Assembly (NCBI GenBank): GCA_023390335.1 | Contig: JAEWCZ010000038.1 | Span: 1 to 17,477 of the forward strand | DNA: 17,477 bases | DNA from: Bacillota bacterium | Lineage (GTDB): Bacteria > Bacillota > Clostridia > Acetivibrionales > DSM-1351 | Reading direction: 5' to 3' | Part shown: positions 7,541-13,498 of the stretch, one piece after another | How the letters are laid out: every line of letters starts with the position of its first letter | How positions within the stretch are numbered: the first letter of the stretch is position 1 | The notes under the pieces: generated by a model | Databases searched by the model: none | Seen by the model: only the letters and a program-made list of their open reading frames with translations | What the model was told of the DNA's origin: nothing | Position numbers and translations under genes: made by a program

Positions 7541-7618
7541 GTACTTTTATTATAGGCCCTAACCTGATGGAGGTCAATTAGTATCAAAAAATGTACTGGG
7601 TACTAAAAATAATCGTAC
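7541..7618. promoter_or_regulatory. Cluster of GTAC motifs, candidate HxlR operators
   Basis: GTAC occurs at 7541-7544, 7593-7596, 7600-7603 and 7615-7618, several within AGTAC/GTACT contexts that read as direct and inverted copies. They flank both the HxlR promoter and the plus-strand promoter at 7619-7647. This is the place expected for an autoregulatory site of an HxlR protein; binding is inferred. Confidence 0.4.
7549..7577 (-). promoter_or_regulatory. Promoter of the HxlR gene
   Basis: On the minus strand, TTGACC (7572-7577) and TATAAT (7549-7554) are 17 bases apart, near-consensus sigma-A elements. Transcription would begin near 7542, about 50 bases before the start codon. Confidence 0.7.
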
Positions 7619-7647
7619 TTGTGTGAGAACTTTTCGTAAAATATAAT
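7619..7647 (+). promoter_or_regulatory. Promoter divergent from HxlR, toward the zinc-ribbon relic
   Basis: TTGTGT (7619-7624) and TATAAT (7642-7647) have a 17-base spacer. It points at the broken zinc-ribbon gene beginning near 7719, and one of the GTAC motifs touches its -35 box. Confidence 0.5.
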
Positions 7648-7718
7648 AATATTATTGAATTAAATCAATGTTATGCGTGTAAATACCTTAGAGAATTTAA
7701 AACTGGAGACATAGTTTA

Positions 7719-8061
7719 ATGTGGAGGATATAAGGTTAAAATCATTAAACCATATAATGAGACAAGGGAAAATGAGCCTGACCGCAAGTGGTATTTGTTC
7801 AATGTTCTAGGAGTTGAGAGTGACCCTGAAAGAATGATGGATTTACCTTGCAATACTCTTTGCTATCTAAGTCCAGAAGGCAATAAAAAAATATATGCAA
7901 AGCCAGGGATATGCAGCGATTGCCATAAAAAGGTAAGTTTATTTTATCCTGAAACTATGGGAATACATGGACATTGGATATGTCCATAGTGCGGTTTGAA
8001 ATATCCATTTATGTTTTATGATATAAAGAATGATTCTGACTACAAACCTGATAAAGAATAA
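7719..8061 (+). pseudogene. Broken small zinc-ribbon protein gene with internal amber codon
   Basis: One frame stays protein-like from about 7720 to TAA 8059-8061, interrupted by a single TAG at 7987-7989. Before the TAG it has GICSDCHKK, and the frame ends WICP-amber-CGLKYPF, so two CxxC knuckles of a zinc ribbon are visible and the stop replaces the middle residue of CPxCG. The tail after it reads normally for 23 codons. The N-terminus is also damaged: the frame has no ATG or GTG where GGAGG (7723-7727) would place a start. ATG 7719 opens the same protein only if one base near 7731 is removed. A TTG at 7795 could start a shorter product, but the conserved-looking text begins earlier (KVKIIKPYN). 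I do not recognise the family. Amber readthrough is possible but less likely than pseudogenisation. Confidence 0.6.
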
Positions 8062-8089
8062 TTATAAATAAAACTTGTGCTAGTTGCCT

Positions 8090-8138
8090 AAAAATCCCTT
8101 TAATATGTGTTATGGTGATAAACAAACGCATATTAGGG
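8090..8138 (-). terminator. Terminator candidate of the pectate lyase gene
   Basis: The region 8096-8138 forms a stem of about 14 bp with a 2-base bulge (CCCT..AATATGTGTT with AACGCATATT-AGGG, 13-base loop). On the minus strand the stem ends GGG and runs into ATTTTT (8090-8095), just beyond the pectate lyase stop. Pairing is better on the plus strand (G-U pair where the minus strand has C-A), but there no U run follows. Confidence 0.45.
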
Positions 8139-8178
8139 AGGAATTTCAAGGAATATATTAAATCTACTTAAAAATTAA

Positions 8179-8979
8179 TTACTGATTCCAGTTAAATTGG
8201 CCTTTTCTATTGTTTTCGGCTGTGTTCCCATATTGTATGGGCTCAACTATATTATGATTCCTTAAAAATCCCCAACCGCTATTGTTCATCGCCGTACAAT
8301 CCGTCACGGTAACCAGCCCACCGGAATTACCCTTGTAGGAACATGGGCCAAGCTTGAATCCGTTTCCATCACCGTTGGTGCCGCTGCCGTTTCCAACCGC
8401 TGTACAGCCTCTAAAGATTATATTTTCTCCCGAGCTGTAGCAGTCAAATCCATCGTCACTGTTCCCGGTAGCGGAACAATTAATGAGTGTGATATTATAA
8501 GCTCCATTCTTGATACCGAAGCCATCTGCATTTTCACCTTCTCCAGTATAGTCGTAATTGTCATTGGAAATACAGTTCCGCAATGTAATATCTGATACAT
8601 TATTTTTTACTTCTATACCCGCAAACTGTGCGTGTGTCACAGTGCAGTTTTCCAATGTCTTTCCCGAGCATGACTGGACGCTGATTCCTTGTCTTTGAGG
8701 GTAATTGATGGTTATACCCGTAATGTTTGCTTTAGCCACAATTGCGATGGTATTTTTGGGACAGCCCGACGCATCAATTACCACGCCATCGGCGTAAACG
8801 TCATTCGTGACCTTGACCCCACGGGTCAGTTGGTAATAACCGGCAGGAATCGTGCCTCCAGCTTCCAGCAAGGATGCAATATCGTAACTTTCTTCGGGGT
8901 TAGCCGCCATGGCTGTAGTTGGGATAGATAGCAAGATGCTCAACGCTATACTTGCTAGACAAGAAACTATTTTCTTCAT
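8179..8979 (-). CDS. Secreted pectate lyase-like beta-helix protein, family PL9 type
   Basis: A 266-residue exported protein. The signal peptide ends after AMA (residue 25); the rest is a right-handed parallel beta-helix. Three landmarks match PL9 pectate lyases such as PelL: ADGFGIK (Asp152), NSDDGFD (Asp175, Asp176, Asp179) as calcium site, and GNGFKLG with Lys209 as candidate base. Spacing (23 residues between the first Asp and the DD pair) is close to PelL, where Asp209, Asp233/234/237 and Lys273 serve. Such enzymes cleave polygalacturonate by calcium-dependent beta-elimination outside the cell. It is short for the family and has no carbohydrate-binding module or dockerin. The start is supported by AAAGGTGG. 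It faces away from the sugar-binding protein gene, with a 610-base gap between. Family assignment is strong, activity inferred. Confidence 0.85.
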   Translation of the reverse strand: MKKIVSCLASIALSILLSIPTTAMAANPEESYDIASLLEAGGTIPAGYYQLTRGVKVTNDVYADGVVIDASGCPKNTIAIVAKANITGITINYPQRQGISVQSCSGKTLENCTVTHAQFAGIEVKNNVSDITLRNCISNDNYDYTGEGENADGFGIKNGAYNITLINCSATGNSDDGFDCYSSGENIIFRGCTAVGNGSGTNGDGNGFKLGPCSYKGNSGGLVTVTDCTAMNNSGWGFLRNHNIVEPIQYGNTAENNRKGQFNWNQ

Positions 8980-9111
8980 TCAAAGACCACCTTTCTTTAT
9001 TCTAATTATAATATGCCCGTTATTCTAAATTATGAAAATGATGTAACTTAATTCCTTAATGGACTTGATAGTGCTGCAGAGCATGCCGCATCATAAGATA
9101 ATTTAAATACA

Positions 9112-9141
9112 CATTAAGCGCTCTACAGCTGAGATATATCC
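9112..9141 (-). pseudogene. tRNA-like D-arm fragment, inverted relative to 9295-9337
   Basis: The minus strand reads GGATATATCTCAGCTG followed by TAGAGCGCTTAATG. This aligns with the 5' end of the tRNA-Ala fragment at 9295 over CTCAGCTG..AGCGCTTAA with one indel. Acceptor-like 5' strand and D-stem (CTC/GAG) are visible; no proper anticodon loop or T-arm follows. It could be a more decayed tRNA copy or one arm of a large inverted repeat. Confidence 0.3.
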
Positions 9142-9294
9142 TTACATATAATAATCATTTTGTGGAGGTGCACATATAATGGGAGCGCGAGCATACTAGC
9201 CTGTCCCCGAATGACTGGCATTCATGGAAAGAAGCAAAAGTGCTGCGATTTCAATAGTCGTAGAGCTTAAGAAAAAGTGAAAATGGAAAAATAC

Positions 9295-9337
9295 GGGGAA
9301 ATAGCTCAGCTGGAGGAGCGCTTAAATGGCATTCAAG
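9295..9337 (+). pseudogene. 5' half of a tRNA-Ala(GGC) gene
   Basis: GGGGAAA (acceptor 5' strand), TA, GCTC-AGCTGGAG-GAGC (D-arm), then CTTAA-ATGGCAT-TCAAG (anticodon arm, anticodon GGC) follow one another exactly as in bacterial tRNA-Ala. After TCAAG the match stops: the variable loop, T-arm, acceptor 3' strand and CCA are missing, replaced by TTCAACAATAAG. One anticodon-stem mismatch (A-C) also shows decay. It cannot make a functional tRNA. Half tRNAs are common scars of integration or recombination. The same bases happen to be open in one reading frame, which I take as coincidence. Confidence 0.7.
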
Positions 9338-9471
9338 TTCAACAATAAGAAAGGATAATCACTTGTTTGGAGTTTTTTAACATATTAATGATTTTAAATG
9401 AAAATAGCGGCAAAAGAATTGTTGAAAAGTTAAACTCAGCTTTTTATATTATAATTAATTCGACATTAAAT

Positions 9472-9498
9472 ATTTACACCAGTTTTTATATATTGGAG
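9472..9498 (+). promoter_or_regulatory. Shared upstream motif, copy 1 (before the binding protein)
   Basis: This 27-base segment beginning ATTTACACCAGT matches the segment at 11144-11170 (TTTTACACCTGT) in 21 of 27 positions without gaps, including TTTACACC and ATATT.GAG. Each lies upstream of a gene of the sugar-use cluster: 91 bases before the binding-protein start and 161 before the GH93-like start. A likely reader is the YesN-type regulator encoded downstream; this is inference. Confidence 0.4.
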
Positions 9499-9501
9499 TT
9501 T

Positions 9502-9516
9502 TAAAGACTGTCTTTA
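9502..9516. promoter_or_regulatory. 15-base palindrome TAAAGAC-T-GTCTTTA
   Basis: A perfect 7-bp inverted repeat around one base, four bases after the shared motif and 74 bases before the binding-protein start. The arms are too close to form a stable hairpin, which favours a protein-binding site over an RNA structure. Confidence 0.4.
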
Positions 9517-9589
9517 TGTCTTATTATTAAGTTATTGAGACGCTTCAAAAATATAAATAATCTTTTTTAGAATGAAAGGATGGAAACAT

Positions 9590-10861
9590 ATGAAAAGAGT
9601 AATTGCTTTTCTAATGGCTTGTTTATTATCTGTGAGTGTTTTTGCAGGGTGTGGTTCGAAAAATAGCGCAAACGAAACATCACAGGAATCTGCTGCAACA
9701 TCTACAGAAATTAAGAATACGTCCACTGAGACAGGAAAAACTGAAAAAGCTAAATTAGTATTGTGGCACTACTATGAAAAAGACATTCAAGATCATTGTA
9801 AAACTTTCAATAATTCTCAGAATGAGGTTGAAGTTGAACCGAAGTTCGTTCCATCTAGTGATTTTAAAAAACAGTTAATTATAGGTTTGTCAGCGGGTAA
9901 TCTTCCGGACATGGTTTTGATTGATAACCCTGATGTAGCTGCGTTTGCAGCTATGGGCCTTTTCGAAGATATTACAGATAAAGTTTCGGCATGGTCCGAC
10001 AAAGACCAGTTCTTTGAAGGTCCGATGAAATCGGGTATTTACGATGGTAAAAATTATGCGCTCCCTTTTATTAGCAACTGTCTAGCTATGTTTTACAATA
10101 CTGAACTATTGGATAAAGCAGGTGTTAAGCCTCCGCAAACCTGGGATGAATTAAAGACTACTGCAAAACAACTTACAAAAGATGGTGTATATGGTTTTGC
10201 TACTTCACTTATAAAGGGTGAAGAAGGTACGTTTAATTTCTATCCTTGGTTGATAGCTGCGGGAGGAGATCCAAACAAACTGGATAGTCCGGAAGTAGCA
10301 AGTGCGGTTGATTTCCTCTCCGGCCTTATGAAAGACGGATCAATGAGTAAAGAAGTTATCAATGTTGGAATGTCCGATATTGAAAAACAATTTGCAGCAG
10401 GTAAGGTTGCAATGATGATAAATGGTCCGTGGCAGGCGCCGTCTATCCAAAAGGATAACCCGAATTTAAAGTATGGCATAGCTTTAATACCTAAAGGTCA
10501 AAAATTTGGATCCGTTCTTGGTGGTGAAGCTCTTGGTATCGTAAAAGGTAAAAACAAGGAAGCTGCCTGGAAGTTCATTTCATGGGCAGGCAGCGCAGAT
10601 TCCATAAGAGCTTATGCTAAGGTTTCTGGTGCTTTCCCTCCTAGAAAAGATGTTGCTGCAGATAAGAACTATTCTGACGATGCTGCGCTAAAGGTCTGGA
10701 TGGAACAGATGCAGTATGCTATGCCGAGAGGACCTCATCCAAAGTGGCCTGAATTATCTACAGCCTTATCAGCATCTGTACAGGCAGCAGTAACAGGCAC
10801 AAAATCTACTGAAGATGCGTTGAAAGAAGCACAGGCAACAGTTGACAAGCTAATGAAGTAA
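9590..10861 (+). CDS. ABC transporter sugar-binding lipoprotein (family 1)
   Basis: A 423-residue extracellular solute-binding protein of the MalE/UgpB type (SBP family 1). The lipoprotein signal MKRVIAFLMACLLSVSVFAG ends before Cys21, which would be lipidated, followed by a Ser/Thr/Glu-rich linker to about residue 50. The mature domain starts KLVLWHYYEKD and has the family hallmarks NLPDMVLID, YALPFISNCLAMFYNTELL, PPQTWDEL, FAAGKVAMMINGPW and an aromatic-rich C-terminal lobe. It captures oligosaccharides for an ABC importer. Start chosen at 9590, because AAAGGATGG lies before it; ATG 9572 has no ribosome binding site and would spoil the signal peptide. The two permease genes that usually follow are absent. 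Context suggests pectin- or arabinan-derived sugars; this is inferred. Confidence 0.93.
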   Translation: MKRVIAFLMACLLSVSVFAGCGSKNSANETSQESAATSTEIKNTSTETGKTEKAKLVLWHYYEKDIQDHCKTFNNSQNEVEVEPKFVPSSDFKKQLIIGLSAGNLPDMVLIDNPDVAAFAAMGLFEDITDKVSAWSDKDQFFEGPMKSGIYDGKNYALPFISNCLAMFYNTELLDKAGVKPPQTWDELKTTAKQLTKDGVYGFATSLIKGEEGTFNFYPWLIAAGGDPNKLDSPEVASAVDFLSGLMKDGSMSKEVINVGMSDIEKQFAAGKVAMMINGPWQAPSIQKDNPNLKYGIALIPKGQKFGSVLGGEALGIVKGKNKEAAWKFISWAGSADSIRAYAKVSGAFPPRKDVAADKNYSDDAALKVWMEQMQYAMPRGPHPKWPELSTALSASVQAAVTGTKSTEDALKEAQATVDKLMK

Positions 10862-10895
10862 TTCTATAAAAATTCAGCAATATTATGGGAGCTAT

Positions 10896-11108
10896 TTGGA
10901 GACAGTGAAAGAACTTCAAGACTACCTAAGCCTCTTGTCTGATAACGGTAAGATGACAGCAGAAATGATTGTAAATGAAGAAAGAGACACGGCAGCTTAT
11001 GTTGTACATTTGCTTGACAAATTCCCGAGGTCGCTTATTGCCAAAAAGGCTATTGATGAAAGGATGTATGCACTTGAGCCTTGTAAAACCAGACCTATAA
11101 TATTTTAA
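10896..11108 (+). CDS. Small unknown protein, possible gene fragment
   Basis: A 70-codon frame reads METVKELQDYLSLLSD through LDKFPRSLIAKKAIDERMY, with a plausible amphipathic-helix composition and no stop between 10857 and 11106. The start is TTG with GGGAG only 4 bases upstream; a GTG three codons later is an alternative. It follows the binding protein by 34 bases, where a permease gene would be expected, but it has no membrane segments. I do not recognise it. It could be a real small protein or the remaining end of a deleted gene. Confidence 0.4.
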   Translation: METVKELQDYLSLLSDNGKMTAEMIVNEERDTAAYVVHLLDKFPRSLIAKKAIDERMYALEPCKTRPIIF

Positions 11109-11143
11109 AATTGTATATTTATCAACAAAAAACTTGCTTAAAA

Positions 11144-11170
11144 TTTTACACCTGTATTAAAATATTTGAG
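11144..11170 (+). promoter_or_regulatory. Shared upstream motif, copy 2 (before the GH93-like gene)
   Basis: Second copy of the 27-base motif also found at 9472-9498 (21 of 27 identical). It lies in the 220-base gap before the GH93-like gene. The gap also has a TATAAT at 11262-11267 without a good -35. Confidence 0.4.
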
Positions 11171-11196
11171 TAGTATAAAGAAATGCTTATATTTAT

Positions 11197-11298
11197 AATG
11201 TAAATATGAGTTAAATGCTTGGTATTGCTATTCAGAAGTAACTCAATCGATAATTCAAAGGTATAATTGTCGTCTTTCGTCTTCTTAGTATTTACATT
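11197..11298. repeat. 10-bp inverted repeat AATGTAAATA / TATTTACATT flanking the GH93 promoter region
   Basis: Perfect arms at 11197-11206 and 11289-11298 enclose 82 bases that contain the TATAAT at 11262-11267. Distant inverted half-sites around a promoter could bind one regulator on both sides. AT-rich composition makes chance more likely than for a GC-containing repeat. Confidence 0.35.
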
Positions 11299-11331
11299 AA
11301 TCAAAAAAATATCAATTTGGGGGAGAAGTTT

Positions 11332-13326
11332 GTGAAAAATGTAAAAAGAATTGCTATATTGTCATTTGTTTCAATTTTTCTAATCTCATGTTTTGTTACC
11401 AGTACATATGCTTTTGGTCCGGTTACGGTATGGTCGAGTACATCTACAAAAAGTGCAAGTTACGCTCGTGCTTTAATGCTTCATTACAGCGGCAATAATA
11501 ATGGAAAGATGTATGCAACACATGAGTCATGGACGGATAATCAAACTCCGCATCCGGCCGGTCCGAATTTCCCGATCTATGAAAGTACAAATGGAGGACA
11601 ATCGTGGAATAAGATTTCTGAGGTTGCAGATGTACACTCGGATGAGGGGTTAAGGGAACAAGGCTTTTTGTATGAACTTCCACAACAGATAGGAAATATG
11701 CCGGCAGGAACTATGCTCCTGGCTGTCAATGCATTTCCTGCCGGTGAGCTGGTTCACAATATTGAGCTATACAAAAGTAATGATCTGGGTAGAAATTGGT
11801 CTTATGTATCTACAATAGCAACAGGGGGGGCATACGGGGGAGGTATGAACTGGCAAAGTCAGGGGATATGGGAACCGTTCCTTCTAGCTGCCAATAATAA
11901 ATTGATTTGCTACTATGCGGATGAACAGGATCCAAACAATAACCAGATGGTAGTACATAGATCTTCTTCAAATGGAATTGATTGGAGCAGCACAAAGGCA
12001 GATGTTGCGCTGGGTGAATTAAGACCGGGCATGCCTACTGTCACTAAAATGGGTAATGGAAAGTATATGCTGGTATATGAAATGGTAAATATGCAAGAGG
12101 ATCAAATTCATTATAAAATTTCCTCAGACCCTGAAAACTGGGGAAATGCTTCTGACCCTGGCAGCAAGGTGAATTATTATCAGGGACAAACACCGGGATC
12201 ACAGCCGTATGTTACATGGGTTCCCGGCGGAGGTCCAAATGGAACAGTTGTAATTTCAGGAGGACGGTCGGATAAATTGTTCCTAAATTATAATTATGGG
12301 CAGGGCCATTGGACGGTCCAGGACTGCGTCATACCGACAGGATACAGTAGATGCCTGGTTCCAACCGGTAATTCTACAGTTTTTATCATTGCTGCAGTTA
12401 AGAATTCTTCAACTGGTAAAAGTGATGTCAAATGTGGAACCACTGACATTCTTCCCAGTAACAATTTGTATAACAGTAATCTTTTCATGCTAGTTAATAA
12501 TGGGACAGGAAAAACGCTGGATCTGATTGGCGGAAGTACTTCAAACGGTTCTGTGGTGAATCAGTGGACCTATGATGCGAACTCCAACAATCAAAAATGG
12601 TCTTTGGTCCCAACCGGCAATGAATCCTTCCGAATCGCATCTTTCGTGAGCGGAGATGATGTCTGCGTTGCGAATGATTCAACTGCCAATGAAGCACAGA
12701 TCCACAATTGGGACTATACTGAAGGGAATACTGCGCATCAATGGAATTTTGTTGATGTGGGCAATGGATTATTTAAAATCATTAATGTGAATAGCGGTAA
12801 ATGCCTTGAAGTTCAAAACGGAAACACTTCAAATGGGGCGAAAATACAGCAATATGATTACACAGGTCAAGCCTGGCAGCAGTGGCGGTTACAGCCTATA
12901 GGAGACTACTATATACAAGCGCGACACAGTGGTAAATATATTAACGGCGGGGGCGGGGCTACCAGTAATGACACACCGGTAATTCAATGGTCATTTCAAA
13001 CCAATAATTGGTTTAAATGGAGGTTCGAAAGTGCTGAAAACGGCTGGTACAAAGTAGTCTATTTAAATGCCCCTTCAAAGGTAATAGATTTGGCGGATGT
13101 CTCAATGGAAGCAGGTCACGGAACCCATCTGTGGGACTATGTGGGCGGAGACAATCAATTGGTGAGACTTGTTCCGCAGCAGGACGGAAGCTTCAAGATT
13201 TACTTCAAACATTCAGGAATGGCATGGGATATTGAAGGAGTTTCCAGGGAGGATTCGGCGAAATTGACTCAGTATACCGAGGCGAATGGTGATAACCAAA
13301 AGTTTTATCTTGAAAGAATCAACTAG
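11332..13326 (+). CDS. Secreted GH93-like exo-arabinanase with two ricin-type lectin domains
   Basis: A 664-residue exported protein. After a signal peptide (cleavage likely after STYA, residue 27) comes a sialidase-superfamily beta-propeller (about 30-375) with Asp-box motifs STNGGQSW (85-92), SNDLGRNW (149-156) and SSSNGIDW (211-218). GIWEPF (Glu181) and RPGMPTV..YMLVYE (Glu250) resemble the catalytic-glutamate regions of GH93 exo-1,5-alpha-L-arabinanases; the 69-residue spacing is close to that recalled for a fungal GH93 enzyme. Residues 384-664 form six ricin-B repeats, i.e. two beta-trefoils (384-524, 525-664), with QW-type motifs mostly kept; these bind carbohydrate. GH93 enzymes release arabinobiose from arabinan, a pectin side chain. 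The start is GTG at 11332, six bases after GGGGGAG; an earlier in-frame TTG overlaps that site. An exo-sialidase or other propeller hydrolase is the alternative. Confidence 0.8.
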   Translation: MKNVKRIAILSFVSIFLISCFVTSTYAFGPVTVWSSTSTKSASYARALMLHYSGNNNGKMYATHESWTDNQTPHPAGPNFPIYESTNGGQSWNKISEVADVHSDEGLREQGFLYELPQQIGNMPAGTMLLAVNAFPAGELVHNIELYKSNDLGRNWSYVSTIATGGAYGGGMNWQSQGIWEPFLLAANNKLICYYADEQDPNNNQMVVHRSSSNGIDWSSTKADVALGELRPGMPTVTKMGNGKYMLVYEMVNMQEDQIHYKISSDPENWGNASDPGSKVNYYQGQTPGSQPYVTWVPGGGPNGTVVISGGRSDKLFLNYNYGQGHWTVQDCVIPTGYSRCLVPTGNSTVFIIAAVKNSSTGKSDVKCGTTDILPSNNLYNSNLFMLVNNGTGKTLDLIGGSTSNGSVVNQWTYDANSNNQKWSLVPTGNESFRIASFVSGDDVCVANDSTANEAQIHNWDYTEGNTAHQWNFVDVGNGLFKIINVNSGKCLEVQNGNTSNGAKIQQYDYTGQAWQQWRLQPIGDYYIQARHSGKYINGGGGATSNDTPVIQWSFQTNNWFKWRFESAENGWYKVVYLNAPSKVIDLADVSMEAGHGTHLWDYVGGDNQLVRLVPQQDGSFKIYFKHSGMAWDIEGVSREDSAKLTQYTEANGDNQKFYLERIN

Positions 13327-13347
13327 AGTTTGCAGAGATTAATTAGA

Positions 13348-13384
13348 AGGGCTATGTGCGTAACGTCGTTATGTACATAGCCCT
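13348..13384 (+). terminator. Hairpin terminator of the GH93-like gene
   Basis: AGGGCTATGT (13348-13357) pairs perfectly with ACATAGCCCT (13375-13384), with an inner TAACG-T-CGTTA hairpin (13361-13371). It begins 22 bases after the stop codon. The following ATATTG is only weakly T-rich, but the stem is very stable. Confidence 0.65.
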
Positions 13385-13414
13385 ATATTGAAATTACATA
13401 GTAAATTTACAGGA

Positions 13415-13443
13415 TTGTTATTTGGATTGTTATGGAGTAAAAT
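13415..13443 (+). promoter_or_regulatory. Promoter candidate of the two-component operon
   Basis: TTGTTA (13415-13420) and TAAAAT (13438-13443) are 17 bases apart, placed between the GH93 terminator and the kinase start. Transcription would start near 13450. Confidence 0.45.
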
Positions 13444-13498
13444 ATGAAATGTCTATTATATATATTGATAAAAGTAATATATTACACGGGTGCTATTT

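Larger units (their letters stand above)
8980..9589. other. 610-base gene-free gap between pectate lyase and binding protein
   Basis: Besides the two tRNA-like fragments, it holds GTGGAGGTG with ATG at 9179 followed after six codons by TAG (peptide MGARAY). The sequence up to about 9290 has short protein-like pieces in shifting frames, suggesting a dead gene I cannot identify. A candidate -10 TATAAT for the pectate lyase gene (minus strand, about 9004-9012) has no good -35. The right third (9340-9589) is AT-rich and carries the shared motif and palindrome listed separately. Confidence 0.5.

Noticed and set aside
7987..7989. Pyrrolysine or selenocysteine-type recoding at the internal stop
   Set aside because: TAG is not used for selenocysteine, no pyrrolysine genes or insertion element are seen here, and the N-terminus is also damaged, so a pseudogene is simpler.
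9259..9348. Reading frame giving EKVKMEKYGEIAQLEERL across the tRNA-like fragment
   Set aside because: It looks protein-like, but the same bases match tRNA-Ala acceptor, D-arm and anticodon arm in order, there is no ribosome binding site, and stops lie close on both sides.
12294..12697. Several 60-70 codon frames on both strands inside the GH93-like gene
   Set aside because: All overlap a long, motif-rich gene and have no ribosome binding sites.
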